From: Spirochaetota bacterium
GTDB taxonomy: Bacteria; Spirochaetota; Spirochaetia; Treponematales; Rectinemataceae
Assembly (NCBI GenBank): GCA_023421875.1
Contig: JAEZSM010000162.1
Location: 1 to 22,475 of the forward strand
Direction: 5' to 3'
Length of the DNA stretch: 22,475 bases
The position numbers and the translations under genes were made by a program. The notes beneath the pieces were generated by a model. That model did not search any database. It had not been told where the DNA came from and worked only from the letters and a program-made list of their open reading frames with translations. This document shows positions 13,896 through 21,919 of this stretch, piece after piece (positions within the stretch are counted from its first letter, which is position 1; each line of letters begins with the position of its first letter).

Positions 13896-14755
13896 AGGAT
13901 CATCGTCCCCTTTCCCCGGTCGCTGAAAATCTCGATTAGCAGTGAGTGGGGCGAGCGGCCGTCCAGAATATGGGTGCTCACGACGCCCAGGTTCAGGGCC
14001 TGGACGCAGCACTCGACCTTGGGGATCATGCCGCCCGAAACCAAGCCTTTCTTGATGATGCCGGGAACATCCTCGTGCTTGAGTTCCGATATGAGGGTAG
14101 CCACATCGGACACATCCTTCAATATGCCGGGCACGTCGGTGAGGAGAATGAGCTTTTCCGCGCCCAGGGCTCCGGCCAGCTCGGCTGCCGCCGTGTCCGC
14201 GTTGATGTTGTAGTAGCCCGATTCGTCGTCCTCGCGCAGGCCGATGGTGGATACCACGGGAATGAAGCCCGCATCCAGGGCTTGCTTCACTACCTGGGGC
14301 CTGACAGAGCATATCTCTCCCACCATGCCCAGGTCCTTGCCGTCCTTCTGCAGGCGGACCGCCGAGAAGAGGCCTCCGTCACCGCCGCAGATGCCCAGGG
14401 CGAGTCCGCCCTGGCGCTGTATGTGAGCGACCAGGTCCTTGTTCACCTTGCCCGCCAGGACCATCTGAACAACCTCGATGGTTTCATCGTCGGTATAGCG
14501 CAGCCCATCCACGAAGACCCGTTCCTTGCCCAGCTTTTTTAGCATTCGGTCTATCTCGGGGCCGCCGCCGTGGACCAGGACGGGCTTGATGCCCACCTGT
14601 TGCATGAGAATGAGGTCCTGGAGGACAGCGGCGCGGACCCCTTCGTTGATCATGGCGGCGCCGCCGTACTTTACCACGAGGACCTTGCCAGCGAATTTTT
14701 TAATGTAGGGCATGGCCTGGAGCAGGATATCGGCCCGGATATTATCGTTTATCAT
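13892..14755 (-). CDS. argB: N-acetylglutamate kinase ArgB
   Basis: A 287-residue amino-acid kinase that phosphorylates N-acetylglutamate, the controlled step of the acetylated arginine route. VVKYGGAAM (27-35) supplies the ATP-contacting Lys, VLVHGGGPEIDRMLKKLG (59-76) the substrate loop, YYNINADTAAAELAGALGAEKLILLTD the conserved nucleotide-binding core, and SGGMIPKVECC the C-terminal signature. The N-terminal helix (residues 1-20) resembles that of arginine-sensitive hexameric enzymes, so feedback inhibition by arginine is plausible. AGGAGA lies 7 nt before the ATG. It is 45 nt after argJ and is coupled to argD by an ATGA overlap. Confidence 0.97.
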   Translation of the reverse strand: MINDNIRADILLQAMPYIKKFAGKVLVVKYGGAAMINEGVRAAVLQDLILMQQVGIKPVLVHGGGPEIDRMLKKLGKERVFVDGLRYTDDETIEVVQMVLAGKVNKDLVAHIQRQGGLALGICGGDGGLFSAVRLQKDGKDLGMVGEICSVRPQVVKQALDAGFIPVVSTIGLREDDESGYYNINADTAAAELAGALGAEKLILLTDVPGILKDVSDVATLISELKHEDVPGIIKKGLVSGGMIPKVECCVQALNLGVVSTHILDGRSPHSLLIEIFSDRGKGTMIL

Positions 14756-14800
14756 TTAGATTCTCCTTCGGAGCGCCCGGCGCCCCCTTAAAGGCGGCAA

Positions 14801-16018
14801 TCAGGTCCGGTAGTCGCCGTTTATTCTCACGTACTCATAGGTGAGGTCGCAGCCCCAGGCGGTTGCCTGGGCTTCTCCCTCGTTGAGGGTCACATAGATT
14901 GTCACTTCCTGGTAGCTCAAGATCTTCTTCGCCTTTTCTTCGTTAAAGGGCAGGGGCGCGCCGTTCTTGCAGACTTCGATATAGCCGGAGGCGCTTTCGA
15001 AGGCCACATCCACCTTGGCTGGATCAAAATCATTGCGGGTGTAGCCCAGGGCGCAGAGTATCCGTCCCCAGTTGGCATCGGCGCCGAATATCGCGGTCTT
15101 AACCAGGCTCGAGCAGATGACGCCCTTGGCCAGTTCCACAGCCTTGGCCTCGTCGGATGCGGCTTCTACGGTGCATTCGATAAGTTTTGTCGCTCCCTCC
15201 CCATCCTTGGCGATCATGCGGGCAAGCTGGGTATTCAGCCAGGTGAGGGCTTCGTAGAAGGTTCTGAAATCCGGGCCTTCGGCTTGGATGGCCGCATTGC
15301 CCGCCATGCCGTTGGCCAGCACCACCACCATGTCGTTGGTGGATGTGTCCCCGTCAACGCTCACCCTGTTGTAGGTCTTCTCCACCGAGGCCGAAAGCGC
15401 CTTCTGCAGCATGACCGGGCTTATCGCGCAGTCGGTGGTGATGAAGGAGAGCATGGTGGCCATATTGGGGTGGATCATGCCCGAGCCCTTGGCCATGGCT
15501 CCAATGGTAACCATAGAGCCCCCCAGCTCGAACTGGACCGCTACTTCCTTTTTGACCGTATCGGTGGTCATTATGGCTTCCCGGGCGTCGATGTTGCCGG
15601 TTCGGGAAAGGCCTGCCACCAACTGCTCCATGCCAGCCTCGATCTTTCCCACGTCCAGCTGCTGTCCGATAACGCCGGTGGAGGCGACAACGACATCGGT
15701 GGCGGGAATTTTCATCCACTGGGATACCAGGGCGGCCATGCGCCGGGCTGCGGCGATGCCTGCCTCGCCGGTGCAGGTGTTGGCGTTACCGGCATTGACG
15801 ATTATGGCTTGGGCTTTTCCGTCGGCAAGATGCTCGCTTGTCACTTCCAAAGGCTGTCCCTTGACCTTATTGGTCGTATACACCGCCGCAGCGCTGCAGG
15901 GTTTTTCGGACCATACCAAGGCAAGATCTTTCTTTTCCCGATTTTTCCGTATTCCCACATGGATGCCCGAAGCGGTAAAGCCCTTGGCTGCGGTTACTCC
16001 TCCCCGAATTTGTACCAT
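14801..16018 (-). CDS. argJ: Glutamate N-acetyltransferase / ornithine acetyltransferase ArgJ
   Basis: The 405-residue ArgJ moves the acetyl group from N-acetylornithine to glutamate, recycling it; bifunctional versions also use acetyl-CoA. It is made as a precursor that cleaves itself at an Ala-Thr bond, and the motif is intact: MAKGSGMIHPNMATMLSF, with the nucleophile Thr188. VNAGNANTCTG (74-84) and STGVIGQQL (113-121) form the oxyanion-hole region. The C-terminus TYEYVRINGDYRT is typical. AGGGAGGAA about 5 nt before the ATG is a good ribosome-binding site. Its presence between argC and argB, with no argA or argE in view, indicates a cyclic pathway. Confidence 0.97.
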   Translation of the reverse strand: MVQIRGGVTAAKGFTASGIHVGIRKNREKKDLALVWSEKPCSAAAVYTTNKVKGQPLEVTSEHLADGKAQAIIVNAGNANTCTGEAGIAAARRMAALVSQWMKIPATDVVVASTGVIGQQLDVGKIEAGMEQLVAGLSRTGNIDAREAIMTTDTVKKEVAVQFELGGSMVTIGAMAKGSGMIHPNMATMLSFITTDCAISPVMLQKALSASVEKTYNRVSVDGDTSTNDMVVVLANGMAGNAAIQAEGPDFRTFYEALTWLNTQLARMIAKDGEGATKLIECTVEAASDEAKAVELAKGVICSSLVKTAIFGADANWGRILCALGYTRNDFDPAKVDVAFESASGYIEVCKNGAPLPFNEEKAKKILSYQEVTIYVTLNEGEAQATAWGCDLTYEYVRINGDYRT

Positions 16019-16076
16019 TTATGTTCCTCCCTTGCGGCGCTGGTTACTGAGCGCCCCAGGATCGTTAGGTCCCAGC

Positions 16077-17126
16077 CTAGAAAGCCGGGGGCAGCATAGC
16101 GAGTCCCTCGGTCTCTTCGAAGCCGAGGGCGAGATTCATGTTCTGCACAGCCTGGCCGGCCGCGCCCTTTATCATATTGTCGATGGTAGACACAATAATA
16201 CCAGTCTTTCCGTTGGAAGAAAGATGAAGCGATATATCACAGAAATTGGAATACCGCACATTTCTGCTAGAAGCCGTGGATCCCATGGGCAGAATGCGTA
16301 TGAAGGGTTCCTTATTATAGAATGAACTATACAGCTCGTGCAAATCCTTTACAGCCAGCGTTTTTGCCAGTTTGAAATAGATCGTGCTCACGATTCCCCT
16401 GTTCATCGGCGCCAGATGGGGGGTGAAAACCGAGGATACGGGCCTTCCCGCCATCTTCGAGAGGTAGCGGTCTATCTCGGGCTGGTGACGGTGGGCTCCT
16501 ACTTTGTAGGGCGAGATCGTATCGGCGCACTCAGGGTAATGGGTGCTCTGGCTCGGCTCCCTCCCGGCGCCGGTGACTCCGGAGGCTGAATCGATGATAA
16601 TCGTGTCTGTATCTGCCAAGCCCTCGGTCAGGACAGGATATAGCCCCAGTTCTGCCGATGTCGGGTAGCAGCCGGGGTTGGCGATGAGCCGGGCATTTTT
16701 GATCTGCGTTCTATTGAACTCCGGCAGCCCGTACACCGCTTGAGCATAGAGTTCAGGATCGCCGTAGGATTTGCTGTACCAGGCCGAATAGCTCGCCTGG
16801 TCTTCTCCGAAGCGGAAATCTGCTGAAATGTCGATGAACAGACCGCCCTTGGCCAGGCATTTCTTGGCCGCTGCCTCAGCATGTCCGTGGGGAAGACAGG
16901 AAAACACAATCGAAGAGTGTTCGATTACGGCATCGGCCGATTCAAGGCTTAATCCATTTTGCCCAGAAGGCGCCGCAGCGAAGGACGGGTAGACGGTTTC
17001 GAGACTCTTGCCTTCGAAGCTCACCGACGAGAGTTTTAGGCGCTTGGGTTCCGGATGGGCCAATAAAATTCGGACAAGCTCGGCGCCGGCATAGCCCGAG
17101 GCTCCGAGAATACCAATCTCCAGCAT
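16077..17126 (-). CDS. argC: N-acetyl-gamma-glutamyl-phosphate reductase ArgC
   Basis: A 349-residue NADPH-dependent reductase making N-acetylglutamate semialdehyde. MLEIGILGASGYAGAELVR begins with the Rossmann glycine motif, ANPGCYPTSAELGLYP (149-164) holds the catalytic Cys153, and THYPECADTISPYKVGAHRHQPEI and TPHLAPMNRGI carry the family His and substrate residues. An in-frame ATG at 17201 would add 25 residues unlike any ArgC. ATG 17126 is preceded by AGGAGG at 7 nt and matches the family start. It is the first gene of argC-argJ-argB-argD-peptidase. The leader contains a 6-bp stem (GTCTCC/GGAGAC at 17194-17213), but I see no clear ArgR box or attenuator. Confidence 0.96.
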   Translation of the reverse strand: MLEIGILGASGYAGAELVRILLAHPEPKRLKLSSVSFEGKSLETVYPSFAAAPSGQNGLSLESADAVIEHSSIVFSCLPHGHAEAAAKKCLAKGGLFIDISADFRFGEDQASYSAWYSKSYGDPELYAQAVYGLPEFNRTQIKNARLIANPGCYPTSAELGLYPVLTEGLADTDTIIIDSASGVTGAGREPSQSTHYPECADTISPYKVGAHRHQPEIDRYLSKMAGRPVSSVFTPHLAPMNRGIVSTIYFKLAKTLAVKDLHELYSSFYNKEPFIRILPMGSTASSRNVRYSNFCDISLHLSSNGKTGIIVSTIDNMIKGAAGQAVQNMNLALGFEETEGLAMLPPAF

Positions 17127-17601
17127 CGCTGTTCCTCCTGGAACGACAGAGAAGCCGCGAAAGCCCGCAGTCCCTCCCTGCCAGGGATCTGACGTCTCCA
17201 CTCAGGCGGAGACAATAGTAATATAATGGAATTGTGGATTGTGGCGGTCTTCGCCTTATCTACGAACGCGGAGGAGGACTAGACTGGGCAGTTCCGTCGC
17301 CCTGGGGCATCGGATGGGAAGAAGGCGGTAGGGAAACGAGGATCTCATGGGCTCCTCCCAGAGTAGAATAGAACTATAAAAGTACAAAGAAGGCTGACTG
17401 TCAACAGGGTTGGGTGTATAAATATGCAAAATATTCTTGCCCCTGGACTTGCCGAGTTCTACGTAGCCTTCGACCAGGAAAGCAGCAGGTTCTCCGGCCT
17501 CGGCTATCCGCTTTCGGGGTGGAAATTTTACTTGCGGTGTTTTAGACTCCACCGTATACTTTGAAAGTCCCTTTACAGCACAGAACTCAGCAGGAGGCAT
17601 T
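17127..17601. other. 475-bp divergent intergenic region between argC and hppA
   Basis: It holds the argC leader and the hppA promoter. Near argC are the palindrome TCCCTGCCAGGGA (17175-17187), the GTCTCC/GGAGAC hairpin (17194-17213) and a direct repeat TTGTGGATTGTGG (17231-17243). An AT-rich palindromic word, AATATGCAAAATATT (17421-17435 region), lies mid-way and could be a regulator site. No tRNA, known riboswitch or convincing gene is seen. A 114-codon minus-strand frame (17256-17600) would have its start on the hppA ribosome-binding site and lacks family features. Confidence 0.5.
17532..17560 (+). promoter_or_regulatory. Predicted sigma-70-like promoter of hppA
   Basis: TTGCGG (17532-17537), a 17-bp spacer and TATACT (17555-17560). 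The expected +1 is near 17567, giving a ~35-nt leader that includes CAGGAGG before the ATG at 17602. Unlike several other genes here, this one has a normal leader. Confidence 0.6.
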
Positions 17602-19686
17602 ATGGGGCTCGGTCTCTACGTGGGCGCCGCAATAGCGGCAGCGGTACTAGCCTTAATCTATTCCGTCGGCAAGGCCCATTCCATTGGATCAATAAAGGTT
17701 GAATCCTCTCACCTGGCGGAGATTTCAGGATACATCGCCGAAGGTGCCAGGGCATTCCTGTCCAGAGAGTACAGGGTTATTGCCTATATCGCGCCGGTGA
17801 TCATTCTGCTTCTAGCAGTGTTCAACACAGGATACCTGCGCCTCCAGGCGGCAGCCTTTGCTTTAGGCGCACTCTCTTCCGCCCTCGCCGGCTGGTTCGG
17901 TATGTCCGTCGCTACCAAGGCCAACGCCCGTACCGCCCAGGCGGCCACCAAGGGCATGGGTCCGGCGCTTGCGGTGGCATTTTCCGGCGGCTCTGTTATG
18001 GGCATGACTGTCGTAGGTCTTGCATTGCTCGGCATTTCCATCGTCCTGGCATTCATGAGCATCATCGCAGGCAGCGACGCACAATCCTTGGCCCAGGCAG
18101 CCTTCCCGGTACTCTCGGGATTCTCTCTGGGCGCTTCCACCATAGCGCTTTTTGCCAGGGTAGGGGGTGGCATTTACACTAAGGCCGCCGATGTGGGAGC
18201 CGACTTGGTCGGCAAAGTTGAAGCTGGGATTCCCGAGGACGACCACAGGAATCCGGCAGTTATCGCCGACAACGTGGGCGATAACGTGGGCGATGTGGCC
18301 GGCATGGGCGCCGACCTCTTCGAATCCTACGCCGGATCCATCATCGGCTGCGCCGTACTGGGCATCGGAATAGCCGCCAGCGCGGAAACGAGAATCCGCC
18401 TAGCCTTTTTCCCCCTTTTCGCGGCGGCAATAGGAGTCATAGCCTCCCTTTTGGGCACCCTTTTTGTCAAAACCAAGCCGGGAGCCTCGCCCCAGAAGGC
18501 GCTGAATGCCGGAACCTTCGGAGCCGCGGCCCTTGCGATCGCGCTCATCTTCCCGAGCGCCTATTTTGTCCTGGGTGGCAGCCGCTTCGGTGGCCCTGAC
18601 AGCACAGCCTTCAGCTGGCTGGGAGTTGCGCTATCCTCGGTTGTCGGGCTAGTTGCCGGAACCCTTATTGGAGTGATAACCGAATTTTTTACCGGCACCG
18701 ATACTCCTCCGGTCAGGCGCATCGTCAACGCCTGCGGCACAGGATCGGCGACCACAATAATCTCTGGCCTGGGCGTGGGCATGATGTCCACCCTTCCTCC
18801 CATACTCATCATAGGCGGGGCAATCGCCGGCAGCTATGCCTTGTCGGGGCTCTACGGCATTGGCATGGCCGGCTTGGGTATGCTTCTCACCTTGGGTATC
18901 CAGCTTTCGGTCGATGCCTACGGACCCATCGCCGATAACGCCGGGGGCTTGGCTGTCATGGCCGAATTGCCGCCGGAGACCAGGGATATCACCGATTCAC
19001 TAGACGCGGTCGGCAATACGACCGCAGCCATCGGCAAGGGCTTTGCCATCGGCTCGGCGGCTCTCACCGCCCTTACACTCTTTGTCGCCTTTGTAGAGGC
19101 AGCCGGCATAGATCCTTCGCTGATAACCATCACAAACCCGCCGGTTCTGATAGGCATTTTTATCGGAGGCATGATCCCCTTCCTCTTCTCGGCACTCGCC
19201 ATGGATTCTATCGGTTCCGCGGCCTTTGTAATGATCGAAGAAGTACGCCGCCAGTTCCATGAATCACCGGGAATTCTCAAGGGCACCGAAATCCCCGATT
19301 ACCGCCGCTGTGTCGACATCTCGACTAAATCGGCCTTGAAGAGCATGATCATCCCCGGAGTCCTGGCAATTCTCGCGCCTGTAGCCGCCGGCTTCCTGGG
19401 AGGTCCCGGAGTCCTGGCAGGACTGCTGGCGGGATCCACCGTAACCGGTGTACTGCTTGCCATTTTCATGTCCAATTCAGGCGGCGCCTGGGACAACGCC
19501 AAGAAATTCATCGAATCCAGAAAGACCGACGGCAAGGGTTCGGCGGCTCACCGGGCCGCCGTGGTCGGCGATACCGTAGGCGATCCCTTCAAGGATACCG
19601 CAGGTCCCTCGCTCAATATCCTTATCAAGCTTATGGCAATCATTGCGCTTGTGATAGCGCCGCTTCTCCGCTCGACCTGGAGGTAA
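17602..19686 (+). CDS. hppA: Membrane-bound ion-pumping pyrophosphatase (K+-dependent type)
   Basis: The 694-residue protein with about 16 membrane helices hydrolyses pyrophosphate and pumps Na+ and/or H+ out of the cytoplasm. The pyrophosphate/Mg site is intact: DVGADLVGKVE (197-207), EDDHRNPAVIADNVGDNVGDVAG (212-234) and the C-terminal GDTVGDPFKDTAGPSLN. GNTTAAIGKG (471-480) has Ala475 and Gly478, where K+-independent enzymes have Lys and Thr, so it should need K+. DLFESYAGS (238-246) puts the gate Glu241 at the position used by Na+-pumping members such as that of Thermotoga, rather than the plant-type DLFGSYAES. Sodium or dual Na+/H+ transport is therefore the better prediction. AGGAGG precedes the ATG. 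The following gene starts 2 nt after the stop. Confidence 0.96.
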   Translation: MGLGLYVGAAIAAAVLALIYSVGKAHSIGSIKVESSHLAEISGYIAEGARAFLSREYRVIAYIAPVIILLLAVFNTGYLRLQAAAFALGALSSALAGWFGMSVATKANARTAQAATKGMGPALAVAFSGGSVMGMTVVGLALLGISIVLAFMSIIAGSDAQSLAQAAFPVLSGFSLGASTIALFARVGGGIYTKAADVGADLVGKVEAGIPEDDHRNPAVIADNVGDNVGDVAGMGADLFESYAGSIIGCAVLGIGIAASAETRIRLAFFPLFAAAIGVIASLLGTLFVKTKPGASPQKALNAGTFGAAALAIALIFPSAYFVLGGSRFGGPDSTAFSWLGVALSSVVGLVAGTLIGVITEFFTGTDTPPVRRIVNACGTGSATTIISGLGVGMMSTLPPILIIGGAIAGSYALSGLYGIGMAGLGMLLTLGIQLSVDAYGPIADNAGGLAVMAELPPETRDITDSLDAVGNTTAAIGKGFAIGSAALTALTLFVAFVEAAGIDPSLITITNPPVLIGIFIGGMIPFLFSALAMDSIGSAAFVMIEEVRRQFHESPGILKGTEIPDYRRCVDISTKSALKSMIIPGVLAILAPVAAGFLGGPGVLAGLLAGSTVTGVLLAIFMSNSGGAWDNAKKFIESRKTDGKGSAAHRAAVVGDTVGDPFKDTAGPSLNILIKLMAIIALVIAPLLRSTWR

Positions 19687-19688
19687 TC

Positions 19689-20474
19689 ATGAGGGACGAA
19701 CGACATCTTTATCTGATTTTGCACCCCAATCATTCTCTGATCGCGTCCCAGCTCGGACCCGAACAGTTCCTTCGCCACTATGTGCAGGGATCCACCCGCT
19801 ACTTCGAAGGAAGGCTGATATTCGTCGAAGTCGATCCCGACTTCAGGCACGAATATTTCGACATTGATAAAGCCTATTCAGAGCTCGTTCCCCACGAAGA
19901 CGGCAGACCCAAGGCTACGAAGTTCATAAAGAGCTACAGAACCCTGGAGCATATGGATTTCGCCGCACTGGGCAAGCTTTATCTGGGCAATTCGGTGGGC
20001 GATTTCGTTGAGCTGGAGAGCGCCGAGTACGATCCTAACAAGGACCACGAAGAGTTCAGGATCATGCTCGAGATAAACCCAGTAAAATTTATCGTGCTCA
20101 CAAGGTACAACTTCAGGGACTTCGGCAGGTACATTGCCGATCCAACCAACTCGAAGGGAGCGCCGAAGAGCTTTTTCTCGGAGTTGGAATTTTCTACCGA
20201 GGAATTCTTAAAAGAATTCGCCGAGAATCCTCTGATCCGCTGCTATGTGCCGGGCATCCATCCGGCCAGGCTCAGGAACGCCATTCTCGAAGTCAAGCAG
20301 ACCCCGGGAAAACAGGTAAAGGGAATATCCCTCGACTGTCCAGTGGACCGCATCTCCTATAAACACCTGCGGGATGGCTTCATGTTCGCCAGCCCGGAGG
20401 GTTGCAAGTATTATCCCCTGCTCAGTCTCGACGATGTTGAGCGGCGGTTCTACCGCTATTGGAAGACGATGTAG
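19689..20474 (+). CDS. Conserved-looking protein of unknown function, coupled to hppA
   Basis: The 261-residue soluble protein is not one I recognise. It begins MRDERHLYLILHPNHSLIASQLGPEQF and is rich in aromatic and charged residues, with no signal peptide, membrane segment, Cys cluster or nucleotide-binding motif. The middle (FRDFGRYIADPTNSKGAPKS, about 138-157) and the end (RISYKHLRDGFMFASPEGCKYYPLLSL, about 222-248) look structured. It lies 2 nt after the hppA stop without its own strong Shine-Dalgarno, so it is probably translated by coupling. Base composition matches the neighbours. The coding call rests on length, codon regularity and position; a link to the pyrophosphatase or to tRNA modification (mnmE follows) is only positional. 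Confidence 0.75.
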   Translation: MRDERHLYLILHPNHSLIASQLGPEQFLRHYVQGSTRYFEGRLIFVEVDPDFRHEYFDIDKAYSELVPHEDGRPKATKFIKSYRTLEHMDFAALGKLYLGNSVGDFVELESAEYDPNKDHEEFRIMLEINPVKFIVLTRYNFRDFGRYIADPTNSKGAPKSFFSELEFSTEEFLKEFAENPLIRCYVPGIHPARLRNAILEVKQTPGKQVKGISLDCPVDRISYKHLRDGFMFASPEGCKYYPLLSLDDVERRFYRYWKTM

Positions 20475-20487
20475 GGTTTGTCCGGTC

Positions 20488-20516
20488 TTGATGCGCCGCT
20501 ACTTTCTCGCTATCGT
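20488..20516 (+). promoter_or_regulatory. Possible promoter of mnmE
   Basis: TTGATG (20488-20493), a 17-bp spacer, TATCGT (20511-20516), 11 nt before ATG 20528. This predicts a leader of only about 5 nt. The gene has no clear Shine-Dalgarno. The hexamer match is moderate, and read-through from hppA is an alternative. Confidence 0.3.
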
Positions 20517-20527
20517 TCCTATTCCAG

Positions 20528-21913
20528 ATGTCACGAAGCTATATGGACAGAGGGCGGCCCATAGTCGCCCTCGCCACTACCCCGGGCCGCTCGGCCCTCG
20601 CGGTTATCCGCTGTTCCGGCCACAAGACTATCGAACTCTGCGCCCAATGCTTTTCTTCGGGCCAGGCCCTCGCATCGGCCTCCGGCTACACCATGGTACA
20701 CGGTTGGCTAGAGGATCCGGGCAGTGGCGAACGCGTCGACGAAGTTATCGCGGCGGTTTTCAGGGCCCCTCGTTCCTTTACCGGTGAAGACTCGGTGGAG
20801 TTCTACTGCCACGGCTCCAGCGCTGTGATAGCCCGCGCCTTGGCAGTTCTGGAGCAACAGGGTTTTTCTTCCGCCTTGCCCGGTGAGTTCAGTTTCAGGG
20901 CTTTTATCAATGGCAAGACCGATCTGGTCAAGGCCGAGGCGATCAATGAGCTTGCAGGCGCCAACTGCGAGGCAGCCCGGCAGGACGCTCTGGACAGGCT
21001 CAGTGGCACTCTTTCTAAAGCCTATAAGGACCTGCGCGAAGATCTGCTTGACCTCCTGGCCGAATTGGAGGCCAGGCTGGATTATCCAGCCGAGGAGGTG
21101 GAAGGGGAGAGCCTCGAGGCGGAAAGCGGCCTCCTGGACCGCCTGGAAGGCTGCCGGGACCGCGTGCGTCGCCTGGCCGAAGGCTATATCGCCGGAAAGC
21201 TACGCCAGGACGGGGCCCTCGTTGTGGTCACCGGTCGTCCCAACGCCGGAAAGTCCAGTCTTTTCAACCTGATCCTGCGGGAAGAGCGAGCCATTGTGAG
21301 CCCCGAGCCGGGCACCACCAGGGACTGGCTCGAGGTTTGGGTGGAGCTTTCTGGCTATGCCCTGCGCTTGGTGGACACCGCCGGCCTACGCCAGGCTCTG
21401 GGAGAAGTAGAAGCCGAAGGGGTCAGGCGCAGTCTGGATCTCAGCGCCCGGGCTGATGTCGTTTTATACATGGTGGATGGTAGAAAGGGACTTTCCGAAG
21501 AGGATGATGCATACCTGCAGCGCCATCCCGATGCGATTAAGCTGTGGAACAAGACAGATCTCGATGAATGTCCCGAGCCGCCAGTCGGCTGGCTGGGCTT
21601 GAGCGCTAAAAAAGGCGGCGGCCTGCCTGAGCTGGAAGCCGCGGTCTTGGGTCGCCTTGCCGCGCTCGCAGGCGGCGGCGCCGTATCTCAAAAAGAAACC
21701 CTGCGTCTCGCGAGCACCCGACAAAAAAGTCTTTTAGACCAGTGCCGCACCGCTCTCGACTCTGCCCAGGCCGCCGCCACTCGCGGCCTTTCCTTGGACG
21801 CCCTCGCCCTGGACATACGCGAGGCCGCCGACTGCCTGGGCCAGATCAGCGGCGAAATATCCAGCGAAGAGGTTTTCGACCGCATATTCGGCGCCTTCTG
21901 CTTGGGCAAGTGA
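20528..21913 (+). CDS. mnmE: tRNA uridine-5-carboxymethylaminomethyl(34) GTPase MnmE
   Basis: The 461-residue MnmE works with MnmG to modify the wobble uridine of certain tRNAs. The N-terminal tetrahydrofolate-binding domain starts PIVALATTPGRSALAVIRCSG and includes SLPGEFSFRAFINGKTDLVKAEA-like text. The helical domain follows, with an inserted G domain: GRPNAGKSS (236-244, P-loop), EPGTTRDW (switch), DTAG (283-286) and NKTD (base specificity). The C-terminus FDRIFGAFCLGK ends with the conserved CxGK, Cys458 being catalytic-site-related. An alternative ATG at 20543 would shorten it by five residues. mnmG follows 6 nt after the stop, so the partners are co-expressed. Confidence 0.97.
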   Translation: MSRSYMDRGRPIVALATTPGRSALAVIRCSGHKTIELCAQCFSSGQALASASGYTMVHGWLEDPGSGERVDEVIAAVFRAPRSFTGEDSVEFYCHGSSAVIARALAVLEQQGFSSALPGEFSFRAFINGKTDLVKAEAINELAGANCEAARQDALDRLSGTLSKAYKDLREDLLDLLAELEARLDYPAEEVEGESLEAESGLLDRLEGCRDRVRRLAEGYIAGKLRQDGALVVVTGRPNAGKSSLFNLILREERAIVSPEPGTTRDWLEVWVELSGYALRLVDTAGLRQALGEVEAEGVRRSLDLSARADVVLYMVDGRKGLSEEDDAYLQRHPDAIKLWNKTDLDECPEPPVGWLGLSAKKGGGLPELEAAVLGRLAALAGGGAVSQKETLRLASTRQKSLLDQCRTALDSAQAAATRGLSLDALALDIREAADCLGQISGEISSEEVFDRIFGAFCLGK

Positions 21914-21919
21914 GGAACT

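Noticed and set aside
13047..14213. 388-codon plus-strand frame opposite argD/argB
   Set aside because: Antisense shadow of two certain arginine genes; the translation has no recognisable domain.
17421..17435. AT-rich palindromic word between argC and hppA as an ArgR box
   Set aside because: It lacks the TGAAT/ATTCA arms of a standard ARG box and lies about 300 bp from argC, so no assignment is made.
17256..17600. 114-codon minus-strand frame between argC and hppA
   Set aside because: Its start falls on the hppA ribosome-binding site, it runs antisense through a good hppA promoter, and no family motif is convincing; a faint antitoxin-like stretch (GEPAAFLVEGY) is too weak.
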